64,000 nucleotides of DNA, taken from Pictodentalium vernedei (Eukaryota > Mollusca > Scaphopoda > Dentaliida > Dentaliidae). The notes under the pieces are model-generated. The model was given only the letters and a program-made list of their open reading frames with translations. It searched no databases and was not told the origin of the DNA. Below are positions 55,994-64,000 of this stretch, in pieces; the first letter of the stretch is position 1; the number at the start of each line of letters is the position of its first letter. A program made the translations under genes and the position numbers. The stretch lies in NCBI GenBank assembly GCA_031216915.1, contig CM062289.1:250599113-250663112 (forward strand). Reading direction: 5' to 3'.

Positions 55994-58552
55994 TTTAGCT
56001 CACCTGACTGAAAGTCAGGGTGAGCTTATCTGATCACTTTTCGTCCATCATCCGTCGTCCATCATCTGTCGTCCGTCGTCTGTTGTCCGTCATGAAGGTG
56101 GTGTTTGGGCCTTTTTCGCCCAAACCACTGGCCGCATGTTAATGAAATTTCATGTGAGTAGGGGTTATATAAGGGCATTTTGATTTTTATCCAAATTAGG
56201 TTTCAGCTCATATTGAGCAGAGGTGTGGGGAAAAAATGGCCAAATTTTTTGAAAATCTTCTAATGAACCACCAGTAGCAGAGACTTGATATGTGGTATAC
56301 ATAGTCCTTTTGAGGTTTAGAATCAAGTTTGTTCAAGAGAAGTTTGCCGGGCATTATTTGCCTTCGTTATGGGAGGGGCAAAAATTTTTGCCACGCCTAA
56401 AATTTCTATTTTCAGAACCGTGAGGTCGATTTGAACCAAATTTGATATGAGATGATAATGGGTCATAAGTAGTTGATTGATGCAAAAAAAAAATTTCTCA
56501 TTGCCCCGTGGGAACCTCAGGAGCTAAAAATAGGAAAAACCTTAAAACTGCCATATCTCCAAAACTACACGGCACAGAGAATTCTTATTTTGTATAAAGC
56601 TTACTTTTATCCAGTAGAACATAGTGGTTAAAAAAAAGTTTGATCACAAGGTACTTTTTTCAGGACTTTGAAAAAGTGCTGAGTCAGCACTTTTTAACAC
56701 TGTAGGCAATGGGAAAAAGATTAAAAAATCTCCTTCTCCAGATCCAGCGGGCAGAATCTTTTGATATTTGGTATGCAACATTGTAGGGTGGATCTGATTC
56801 AAGTTTGTTCAAATCGGCCCCCTGGATTCATATTTGGGCTCAGTATAGGAGCCCGATTTTCGAACTTAGTGCATTTCAGGCAAATTTCTTCAAAAATCTT
56901 CTTCTCCAGATCCAGCATGCAGAATCCTTTGATATTTGGTATGCAACATTGTGGGGTGGATCTGATTCAAGTTTGTTCAAATCGGCTCCCTAGATTCATA
57001 TTTGGGCTCACTATAGAAGCCTGAATTCGAACGTAGTGCATTTCAGGCAAATTTCTTCAAAAATCTTTTTCTCCAGATCCAGCAGGAAGAATCTTTTGAT
57101 ATTTGGTATGCACCATTGTGGGGTAGATCTGATTCAAGTTTGTTCAAATTGGCCCCCTGGGTTCATATTTGGGCTCACTATAGAAGCCCGAATTCGAACT
57201 TAGTGCATTTCAAGCAAATTTCTTAAAAAATCTTCTTCTCCAGATCCAGCAGGCAGAATCTTTTGATATTTGGTATGCCACATTGTGGGGTGGATCTGAT
57301 TCAGGTTTGTTCAAATCGGCCCCCTGGGTTTATATTTGGGCTCAGTATAGAAGCTCGAATTCGAACTTAGTGCATTTCAGGCAAATTTCTTCAAAAATCT
57401 TCTTCTCCAGATCCAGCAGGCAGAATCCTTTGATATTTGGTATGCAACATTGCGGGGTGGATCTGATTCAAGTTTGTTCAAATCGGCTCCCTAGATTCAT
57501 ATTTGGGCTCACTATAGAAGCCTGAATTCGAATTTAGTGCATTTCAGGCAAATTTCTTCAAAAATCTTCTTCTCCAGATCCAGCAGACAGAATCTTTTGA
57601 TATTTTGTATGCAACATTGTGGGGTAGATCTGATTCAAGTTTGTTCAAATTGGCCCCCTGGATTCATATTTGGGCTCACTATAGAAGCTCGAATTCAAAC
57701 TTAGTGCATTTCAGGCAAATTTCTTAAAAAATCTTCTTCTCCAGGTCCAGCAGGCAGAATCTTTTGATATTTGGTATGTCACATTGTGGGGTGGATCTGA
57801 TTCAGGTTTGTTCAAATCGGCCTCCTGGGTTTATATTTGGGCTCAGTATAGAAGCTTGAATTCGAACTTAGTGCATTTCAGTCAAATTTCTTAAAAAACC
57901 TTCTTCTCCAGATCCTGCAGGCAGAATCTTTTGATATTTGGTATGCAACATTGTGGGGTGGATCTGATTTAAGTTTGTTCAAATCGGCTCCCTAGATTCC
58001 GATTTGGGCTCACTATAGAAGCTTGAATTCCAACTTAGTGCATTTCAGGCAAATGTCTTTGAAAATCCTCGTCTCAAGATCCAGCAGGCAGAATCTTTTG
58101 ATATTGGGTATGCACCATGCTTAGGGGGGTGAGATTCAAGTTTGTTCAAGCCAAGTCCCTGGGTTCATATTTGGGCTCACTGTGGTAGCCCGAATTATAA
58201 CTTAGTTCAAAATGAGGAATTTTCTTTAAAAATCTTCTTCAGATCGAGCAATCGGAATGTTTTGATATTTGATGTGCAGCATCCTTAGAGGGGTGAGATT
58301 CAAGTTTGTTAAAGCCAAGTCCCTGGTTTCATATATGGGCTCCCTGTGGGAGCCCGAATTATAACTTAGTTCCATATGAGGAATATTCTTTAAAATCTTC
58401 TTTTTTTTAGATCCACTAGTCAGAATCTTTGGATATTTGGTATAAGCTTTTCTTAGGAGGAGCAGATGCAACTTGTTGAAATCAATTCTCTGGGTTGATA
58501 TTTAGGCTACCATGTCAGGTGAGCACCCTCAGGCCCCTTGGGGCCTCTTGTT
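55994..58552 (+). mobile_element. Complete long TAGCTCACC minisatellite element
   Basis: Starts TTTTTTAGCTCACCTGACTG with a start hairpin (ACTGAAAGTCAGGGTGAGC), then repeats of CGTCCATCATCCGTC. About ten units of roughly 160 bp follow at 56720-58100 (CAGGCAGAATCTTTTGATA / GGTATGCAACATTGTGGGGT / GATTCAAGTTTGTTCAAATC). It ends GTCAGGTGAGC...GGCCCCTTGGGGCC-TCTTGTTTTT. Start and end are inverted repeats. The unit is the same as at 32100-33130, so the two elements share a minisatellite while their first few hundred bases differ. Confidence 0.68.
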
Positions 58553-58744
58553 TTTATAAGGGTGGGAGGGGGGGGGGGGCTATTTTCTGTAATTTTTAAC
58601 ATATTCTGATGGACAGGATTTGGCGATGCATTCCATGGTATTTTGCTTGTTATCATAAAACAATGGTAACAAACCAGTTAATTTAATAAATAAACATCAG
58701 TGATCAGGAACAAAATTGTTGTGAACCACACACTTGGACCTGAA

Positions 58745-58968
58745 AATAAGCAGTCTGACATTTGCAGAATGAGGTCCTCAGAGGTTGAATTTGATGATGC
58801 TATCGCATACAGTGGGTCAATTTATCCTCTGGGTACCTCTATCTGTTTAGTTTTGAGACCTTGATTCAGATTGAGGTTCACAGAGGGTAAATTTAGTGAT
58901 GCAGGGTAGCATCACTAAATTCACCCTCTGGGGACCTCATTTTGCAGATGACTGACTGCTTATTTTCT
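58745..58968. mobile_element. MITE with long TIRs, family M3, copy 2
   Basis: AAAATAAGCAGTCTGACATT at the left and GACTGCTTATTTT at the right, with GGTC.CCAGAGGGTGAATTT / complement within. Nearly identical along its length to 45695-45938, but lacking its AACCTGCACAGCAGAG insertion in the central loop. Confidence 0.75.
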
Positions 58969-59025
58969 GGCTTGCACACACTATTCACATTTTTCAGAAA
59001 TCAAGTGACATTTTTGTAATTGTAG

Positions 59026-59186
59026 GACAAGAGGGACTAGAGCAGTTTCAGAAATCAGACACTGTTAACAGACTGAAGGATGAATCAAAAGAGACTGGAA
59101 AAAAGATTGTTTCATTCAAGAATACATTTAGCCGTGAATTGAAAGAGGAGTTTAAGGATTTTAGTGAAAAGATTAAAAAGAAGTGA
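59026..59186 (+). CDS. Probable terminal coding exon of a host gene, family unknown
   Basis: A T-rich tract and TTGTAATTGTAG acceptor (AG at 59024-59025) precede 161 bases that stay open in one frame: two bases of a split codon, then QEGLEQFQKSDTVNRLKDE..., a polar stretch, and ...EEFKDFSEKIKKK-TGA at 59184-59186. The peptide is highly charged and helical with a KKK terminus, as in a cytoplasmic or coiled-coil tail. An AATAAA lies at 59378-59383, about 190 bases past the stop, in a plausible 3' UTR. Codon use and composition differ from the AT-rich surroundings. I do not recognise the protein, and earlier exons are not visible here. The exon is too short to be caught by length-based ORF filters. 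Confidence 0.55.
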
Positions 59187-59405
59187 TACTGCACAAGATG
59201 TACAAAGTGCAATTGTGAAGTTTTACCTTGAACATTTTAGAGCTCTATAATAAGTAAACACATCTCTCCTTGTGCTAGTTGATTGCAGGATTAAGTACTG
59301 CCATCATGTTATATATCAATAGTGGCCGGTGGTGAAGGCATTTCACTTCAAAGTGTAAGTGAAGAACTACTAGTGTTAATAAAATGTCTTGAATATATTA
59401 TGAGC
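59187..59405 (+). other. Probable 3' UTR with AATAAA signal
   Basis: Follows the stop at 59186, contains AATAAA at 59378-59383 and a T/G-rich stretch soon after (59395-59480). No repeat was recognised between stop and signal, consistent with genuine transcript sequence. Confidence 0.45.
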
Positions 59406-59530
59406 TCCAAATTACATCCATTCTTTAGAGTGGTTAGTTTCCACTGTTGATAAAAAAATGTAAAGTGTTATTTTTGTAAATCCATTGTTCTAAAGTAGAA
59501 CTTTTTAGATGAATTTACATGATAGCCCTA

Positions 59531-59774
59531 CAGTACAGTCACCGTGGATCGATTGTAATCCACGTGTGGGCAGTAATGTCCCTGCATGCATTTACAAGGT
59601 AATAAAAATCATCACCCGCAAAATTTTTATTAATGAAGCATCAGGTTGTACCTGGTGCTTCATTAATTAAATTTATCATGATTATTCCTATAATTAGTGT
59701 TTGGAATCTAATATTATTGCCGTGGAAATATTGGCCCACCTGTGGAAAGTGACCAGTCTACGGCATCTGTACTG
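59531..59774. mobile_element. Mariner-like MITE, intact copy
   Basis: TA at 59529-59530 and 59775-59776. The ends CAGTACAGTCACCGT and GGCATCTGTACTG (an ACGGCATCTGTACTG right arm) form an imperfect TIR. An internal hairpin TAATGAAGCA..CAGG/CCTGG..TGCTTCATTA lies at 59632-59668. The 244-bp body is found in two reversed halves at 139-769. It lies just past the poly(A) signal of the exon above. Confidence 0.78.
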
Positions 59775-59776
59775 TA

Positions 59777-60685
59777 GGCTACTGAAAATATAATTTTGTG
59801 TACATTTATCAAACTCTGTATTCTAGATGGCTGGAGTTAAAAAGAATAAGCTTTCTTAAAAATTTAAAATTTTCATTATGCTGTGGAGGCATAATTTGAA
59901 AAATAATAAATTTTTAATAACGATTTTTGTGAATAGTGTTAATCCAGAATGGCCATTATGTTAGGCAAAGGGGTAGGCTAATGGACATAGAGTTTACCCT
60001 GCAGGCCATGGAAATTCTTCATGTTCTTTTATCAATATTTATGCATGTAAATAATCACATACACACCTTTTTCAAAGGTGAAGGCTATTTGGGGATCACC
60101 TGAATTGCCTTCTCATCCTGTCAGTACGATGTTCAGGGGTTTTGGAAACATTATACTGTACATGTAGAATGGTCTCAAGCTTTGAAACACTCCCCAACTG
60201 GTATCAAAAGAATTTTTTTTTTTTTCAAAACAATTATGTTGTATGCAATCACCATTTCTTTGATATACATTGAGTGCTCACATAATACAACATTTGGTAC
60301 AATGGCTTCAACTGTCATGGATATATTTATCAGAGTGTAAATTAGATAAAATAATACCATTTTAGAAAATGTTGAAAAAAAGCTTCTTAAAAATCAGAAA
60401 GATTTTCTATTCCGAATCAATAGAGAAAACGTATTTATATATTTTACTTTTCTATTAAAATGATGCTCAATTCTTATACTTTGTTGGTAAAATCCTTCTT
60501 GAGCACATGTGAATAATGTTCCATATTACAGTTTATTAGCACAAGCAAAGAACTCCCAGAATGTTATAAGCGGCTATTGGAATAACTGTACATGTTGCAA
60601 TAAAATAGATGAAAGCTGATACATTGTAGATACATACAAATGGAACAATGGCATTAGAGGTATTAACTGTTTTGGTGAACCCTCT
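59777..60685. other. No recognisable feature
   Basis: AT-rich sequence with T and A runs. Open frames are short and unsupported, and no repeat ends are seen. Confidence 0.35.
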
Positions 60686-60689
60686 TTAA

Positions 60690-60993
60690 CTGGTTGAGTG
60701 CTAGAAGCCACTATCAGGGCTCTACTGAAAAGTGCTGAAAGCCACTATAGTGGCTTTACACTATTCATTACCTTGTTCGCTTAGCAGTTGAAACAAAAAA
60801 AAATGTTTAAGCAAATTGTCTTATTACAATTTATTGGAGAGTGCCAAGAGGCACTCTCCAATAAATTGTAACAAACAATTGTTTATGAGAAAAATCTTAC
60901 TACACTCCTTTTGCTTGTAGTATTATACCTTTGAAAAAGAATACTCACATTACAAACAACCTTTGAAAAATAATTTACGTAGTACTTTACCAG
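60690..60993. mobile_element. TTAA-flanked hairpin MITE, family T2, copy 5
   Basis: TTAA at 60686-60689 and 60994-60997, with ends CTGGTTGAGTGCTAG and TAGTACTTTACCAG. Best-preserved central hairpin of the family: TTACAATTTATTGGAGAGTGCC and its perfect complement at about 60824-60870 around a 5-base loop. A short tandem of GAAAGCCACTATAGTGGC lies near the left end. Confidence 0.82.
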
Positions 60994-60997
60994 TTAA

Positions 60998-61205
60998 CTC
61001 CTAGCACTCTGGTAGTATTTCAGTGTTTTTTTCATTGACTCCATATTGCCCATGCAGCATGAAAAATTTAACAAATTATATCTTGTGTGACAGGGCTCAA
61101 TGAGCTCTGTCAAACAATATATAATTTTTTAAATTCTCTGTTGCATCGTGGGAAATATTTGCTGCTGAAAACTAAATATTTTGACATCAGAGTGCAGAGG
61201 GTTAA
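60998..61205. mobile_element. Hairpin element ending ..CAGAGGGTTAA
   Basis: GCAGCATGAAAAATTTAACAAATTATAT...TGTGTGACAGGGCTCA meets its complement around 61095 (GACAGGGCTCAATGAGCTCTGTC). It ends GACATCAGAGTGCAGAGGGTTAA. The end fragment GACATCAGTGTGCAGGGGGTTAA recurs at 62039-62061. A TTAA border is suggestive of the same type of target as T1/T2. Confidence 0.55.
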
Positions 61206-61626
61206 TGTACAAGGCATGTAGGTCTCTCAGTAAGTAAATTGAAGACTGGGACAGTACTGTGATAACAAAAGAAATCTTTTTTTATGATCAGATTGTGATT
61301 TGATCACAATACAGTTACAACAGTAAGTAAAATACTGCAAACTCAAAACTGTATCAAGAAACGAAAATAGCCTCTTAGGTTCAATGTGCTCACATTTCTT
61401 CATTGACAGGTGAGATTCTACAGTGTTGTGGGAAAGAAAGCAGACTGATAATTTAGACCGAATCTTGTACCAAATCACGATCCAATCGAAATTCTCCATC
61501 CGCTTTTGTGATCACAGTAATGAAGAGAGACCAGTGAATAACTATCAATGACACCAATAGAATATATAACGCAAGACTTGAAGTACATTTTAGTTTTTCT
61601 AAATTTAATACGAATAATATATTTCA
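61206..61626. repeat. GGTGAGATTCTACAGTGTT repeat
   Basis: 61240-61520 shares CATTTCTT..TTGACAGGTGA.ATTCTACAGT with 26775-26900 and, more weakly, 10768-10860. It also contains an inverted pair: GACTGGGACAGTACTGTGAT at the left, and ATCACAGTA near 61510 at the right. Probably an old MITE. Confidence 0.45.
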
Positions 61627-61928
61627 TCAGAAATCCTTCTTGTTCAAGCCGATTGGTGTGAGCGTGCGGAGAGTATGGATCCACTCTATTTCGCATTTCC
61701 ATTGATGTTGCATGGAAATGACATTGTCGGGATCTGATCGGAGGATTTGTATGATTCTGTACGTAAAGTTTTTTAAAGAATGATTTTCATCATTGAAGTG
61801 TAGTGCTCCCGTTTGTGGCGGATATCTGCAATGTCTTCTTTGATTCTCAATTCGAAGTTTATTTTGGTTTCACCCACATATTGTTTCTTGCACATTTTGC
61901 AAGTAATGAGACAAATACAATTTAGAGT
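61627..61928 (-). pseudogene. Penelope-like element GIY-YIG endonuclease fragment
   Basis: Read on the minus strand from 61928: CLITCKMCKKQYVGET (the CxxC plus YVGET that opens the GIY-YIG domain of Penelope-like elements), then LRIKEDIADIRHK. After a 1-base frameshift near 61815 comes LHFNDENHSLKNF...QILRSD...QWKCEIEWIHTLRTLTPIGLNKK, and a stop at 61629-61627. The order CxxC-K-x-YVGET, R...H/DI..IR, HF, E-x-x-WI..L.TL.P.GLN is what I know of this endonuclease's C-terminal half. The RT domain is absent. The fragment is frameshifted and dead. Confidence 0.8.
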
Positions 61929-62279
61929 TAAACAATTTGTTTATTTATTTCATTTTTCTAAATTTATACAGTGGAATCCTGTTAACTGAATTTCTAGTTG
62001 CATTATGAGAAATTTTTCTGCCTGAAATTTAGATATTTTGACATCAGTGTGCAGGGGGTTAAATGAGTGTATTGAATGTACTAAGGCCAATTGCCCTACA
62101 GACATTATATATTCAGGGTTTGTCAGAGTAATTCTTTTGATAGATTACAAGTTTTCTCAATTCAGTCAACACTGCCTTTGCTCCGCACCTATTCATCAGG
62201 CTGTCTCACATGATAAATGCACTGAGAATGAAACATTTCAAACACTGAAAAGTCTCTCTGGGTTAGAGCATCACACTAA
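61929..62279. other. Spacer with MITE end fragment
   Basis: 61975-62061 matches the right end of the element at 60998-61205. The rest, including an open frame at 62038-62286, has no supported identity. Confidence 0.4.
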
Positions 62280-63115
62280 AAACTGAATGGTTGTTGGCTT
62301 GATCTCAGCCAGCACCATCTGCACTGTGTTTTTGTGTAAGACATTCAATCCTTATTGCCCACATGGTGGTGCTGTGTTGTAAGGCATACTGTATGTTGAT
62401 GGTGTACTTGCAAGGCTCAAAATAAAAAGTGGGACAAGGACAATGACCAATACCAAACTTACTTTGACCTACACACTTTGAAATCCATAGGACATTTTGA
62501 CCGACGCAAAATTCTGTTCAATTTTAGAATCTGGGTTTAAAAAACACTGGTAATTTGCTATAAACTTAACCCTTTGAACACTGGTGGTATCTTCCATGTC
62601 AGTTGAAATACAGCAATTAGAAGAGTCTATATTCATTATTTGGGAATAGACCAATCAATATATTCAATGTGCAGCCATGTGGCTGGCTGCTCATTGAAAA
62701 TATTGATTGGACTAACCCACCATTAAATTAGCAGGCATCCTACTTAATGTGAGTATGGCGTACGATGTCCCTGGGCCAGTAAAGCAGCCTCTCATGTTCA
62801 GAGGGCAAAATATCATTGCAAATTAACAAATCATTTCCTTATTTAGTAGTCACCATATGTCAGTTTACAATGTGAAATGCAATATGTTGAAAAAGACCTA
62901 CATTAAATTAAAATGACCTGTACCAACTACTTGGGGCAGGATATTTTGACGTGCATGGGAAAAATAATTATTTTTAGCCTTGTGCACTTGCCTTCAACTG
63001 TGACTAATCCTGCTTGTGCCAGGTAAGTAATATAATGATCTGACAGTTGTTCGGTGGTTCTCTCTGAGTACTCCAGCTTTCTCCACCCATAAAACTGTTC
63101 GACATGTTGAGAACC
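62280..63115 (+). mobile_element. Old SINE copy split by a ~560-bp insertion
   Basis: 62300-62415 (TGTGTAAGACATTCAATCC..TTGCCCACATGGTGG...AAGGCATACTGTATGTTGATGGTG) matches the middle of the SINEs at 44591/55361. 62975-63110 (GCACTTGCCTTCAACTGTGACTAATCC...GTTCGGTGGTTCTCTCTGAGTACTCC) matches their 3' part. Between them lies unrelated sequence including the hairpin repeat below. Both halves are much more diverged than the two SINEs with target duplications, so this insertion is older. Confidence 0.72.
62565..62825. mobile_element. Hairpin repeat inside the split SINE
   Basis: CCAATCAATATATTCAATG..CAGCCA.GTGGCTG..CATTGAAAATATTGATTGG forms a palindrome centred near 62681. Flanking words CCCTTTGAACACTGG and GCCTCTCATGTTCAGAGGGC recur at 29950-30130. 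Starts next to TTAACCC, as the T1 family does. Confidence 0.6.
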
Positions 63116-64000
63116 TGGCTGTTGAAAGTTTTGTTAAACCCCAGTAAACAAGCAAAACAAAATCAGTTTTCCATCTTGCACCTTATCATTTTTCGTTACG
63201 TGATACACATTTATATAAAGTGGTCTGAAATAGCTCTTCCTGTCTTCATGTCATGAAAGTTGCTTGTTAGTAAAGGCAAAGATGCTACAAGTTTCTATGG
63301 CCATTGTAACATTTATCTTGACACTGAAACATTAGCATGTATAAATTCATTGCCCTGTATTTGAAAATAAGACGAGCAGCAAATGCCCTCGTAGAAGCAT
63401 CTTGGTAAACTAAGGGATGCTAAAAGACATGTTTGCACAATAAATATAATGAGAAACATACCAAGTCTAGCAGCTATATCTAGTGATATCTAGCCAAGTC
63501 TCTAGAGGCAGCCAAGACTTGCTAGACTGGCAGCCAAGACTTGACTAGAAACAACTCTCAATGTAATTTGATTATTGTCCACTAAATCTCTTTTTGATTG
63601 CATTTCAAAATACCTCTTCTGAAACCAGAGAGTTTGTTGATGATGGATAAAGAACTTTGATGGTTAACTTCTCCCAATGAATGGTATGAAAGATAAGCCT
63701 TGGGTACATGTTTCCCATCATGCATGAAGTGAAATGACTGTTATACTATGGGTACAGTTAATCTCCTTCAGCACTTCATAGGAGGGTGTTAGTCACTCAC
63801 CTGTGATTTTCAGAACAATTCATTCTGAGAGTCTTAAGAATGGGTTTTGAGTTTTGGGAAATATGGCCGATTTCACAACAAAAGTGAATCAGTGATGTAG
63901 ATCATTTTTCTTAAACTTCAGGTAGAAACTGGCAATGTAAAGTATTGCTACATGTAACTGGAACTCTGTGATGCTTCTCATCACTAATTTCTTTCAGACA
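63116..64000. other. No recognisable feature
   Basis: Contains a short repeat of GCCAAGACTTGCTAGACTGGCAGCC-like words near 63505-63545, also seen at 10440. The window ends on TTTCTTTCAG-ACA, which could be a splice acceptor for an exon starting at 63998, but only three bases of it are visible. Confidence 0.35.

Noticed and set aside
63990..64000. Splice acceptor TTTCTTTCAG at the window edge
   Set aside because: Only three bases follow, so no coding test is possible.

Overview
The window is eukaryotic, from an animal. I see no prokaryotic operons, no rRNA, and no free-standing tRNA gene. It is AT-rich, intron-like or intergenic DNA packed with transposable elements. The repeat mix is DIRS-type tyrosine-recombinase retrotransposons, a Penelope-like GIY-YIG remnant, tRNA-derived SINEs, many short hairpin MITEs with TA, TTAA or 8-bp target duplications, and long minisatellite-bearing repeats that begin TTTAGCTCA and end in a GGCCCC/GGGGCC hairpin. 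From general knowledge this suggests a marine invertebrate, most likely a mollusc such as a bivalve. That is an inference from repeat style, not from a diagnostic gene. Layout: 1-1500 is a degenerate minisatellite-type repeat split by a mariner-like MITE, which is itself split by another repeat. 2635-9626 is a nearly full-length DIRS-like element (DIRS-A). 9627-17050 holds duplicated repeats, foldbacks, TTAA MITEs and one complete 0.8-kb TAGCTCAC element. 17050-23920 is a second DIRS-like element of another family (DIRS-B1, 17299-23650) sitting between long inverted flanks. 24200-31150 holds foldback elements, a hAT-type MITE with an 8-bp target duplication, and a seven-unit 156-bp array whose units carry nuclear-receptor-type AGGTCA palindromes. 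31700-41060 is a large block of minisatellite repeats with a threefold 515-bp tandem duplication, a segmental duplication and a 37-nt G run. 41084-46660 holds a non-LTR reverse-transcriptase tail, MITEs, a SINE with a perfect 13-bp target duplication, and a 277-bp tandem duplication. 47067-49130 is a 3'-truncated copy of the second DIRS family (DIRS-B2). 49282-50768 is a TIR-flanked minisatellite element. 52616-58552 holds two more long TAGCTCA elements and a second SINE. 59026-59186 is the best candidate for a host-gene exon: a terminal coding exon with splice acceptor, stop and AATAAA. 59500-64000 is MITEs, the Penelope-like remnant and an old SINE split in two. How the parts work together: both DIRS elements have inverted terminal repeats and an internal complementary region that is the exact complement of the two ends joined. 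They also carry a Cys/His-rich Gag-like ORF, an RT/RNase H/methyltransferase-like ORF and an overlapping tyrosine recombinase. Every copy here is damaged by frameshifts, nonsense codons or a catalytic change, so none looks autonomous. The host gene or genes are probably on the + strand, with introns that absorbed most of this DNA. Only fragments of host coding sequence can be argued for.
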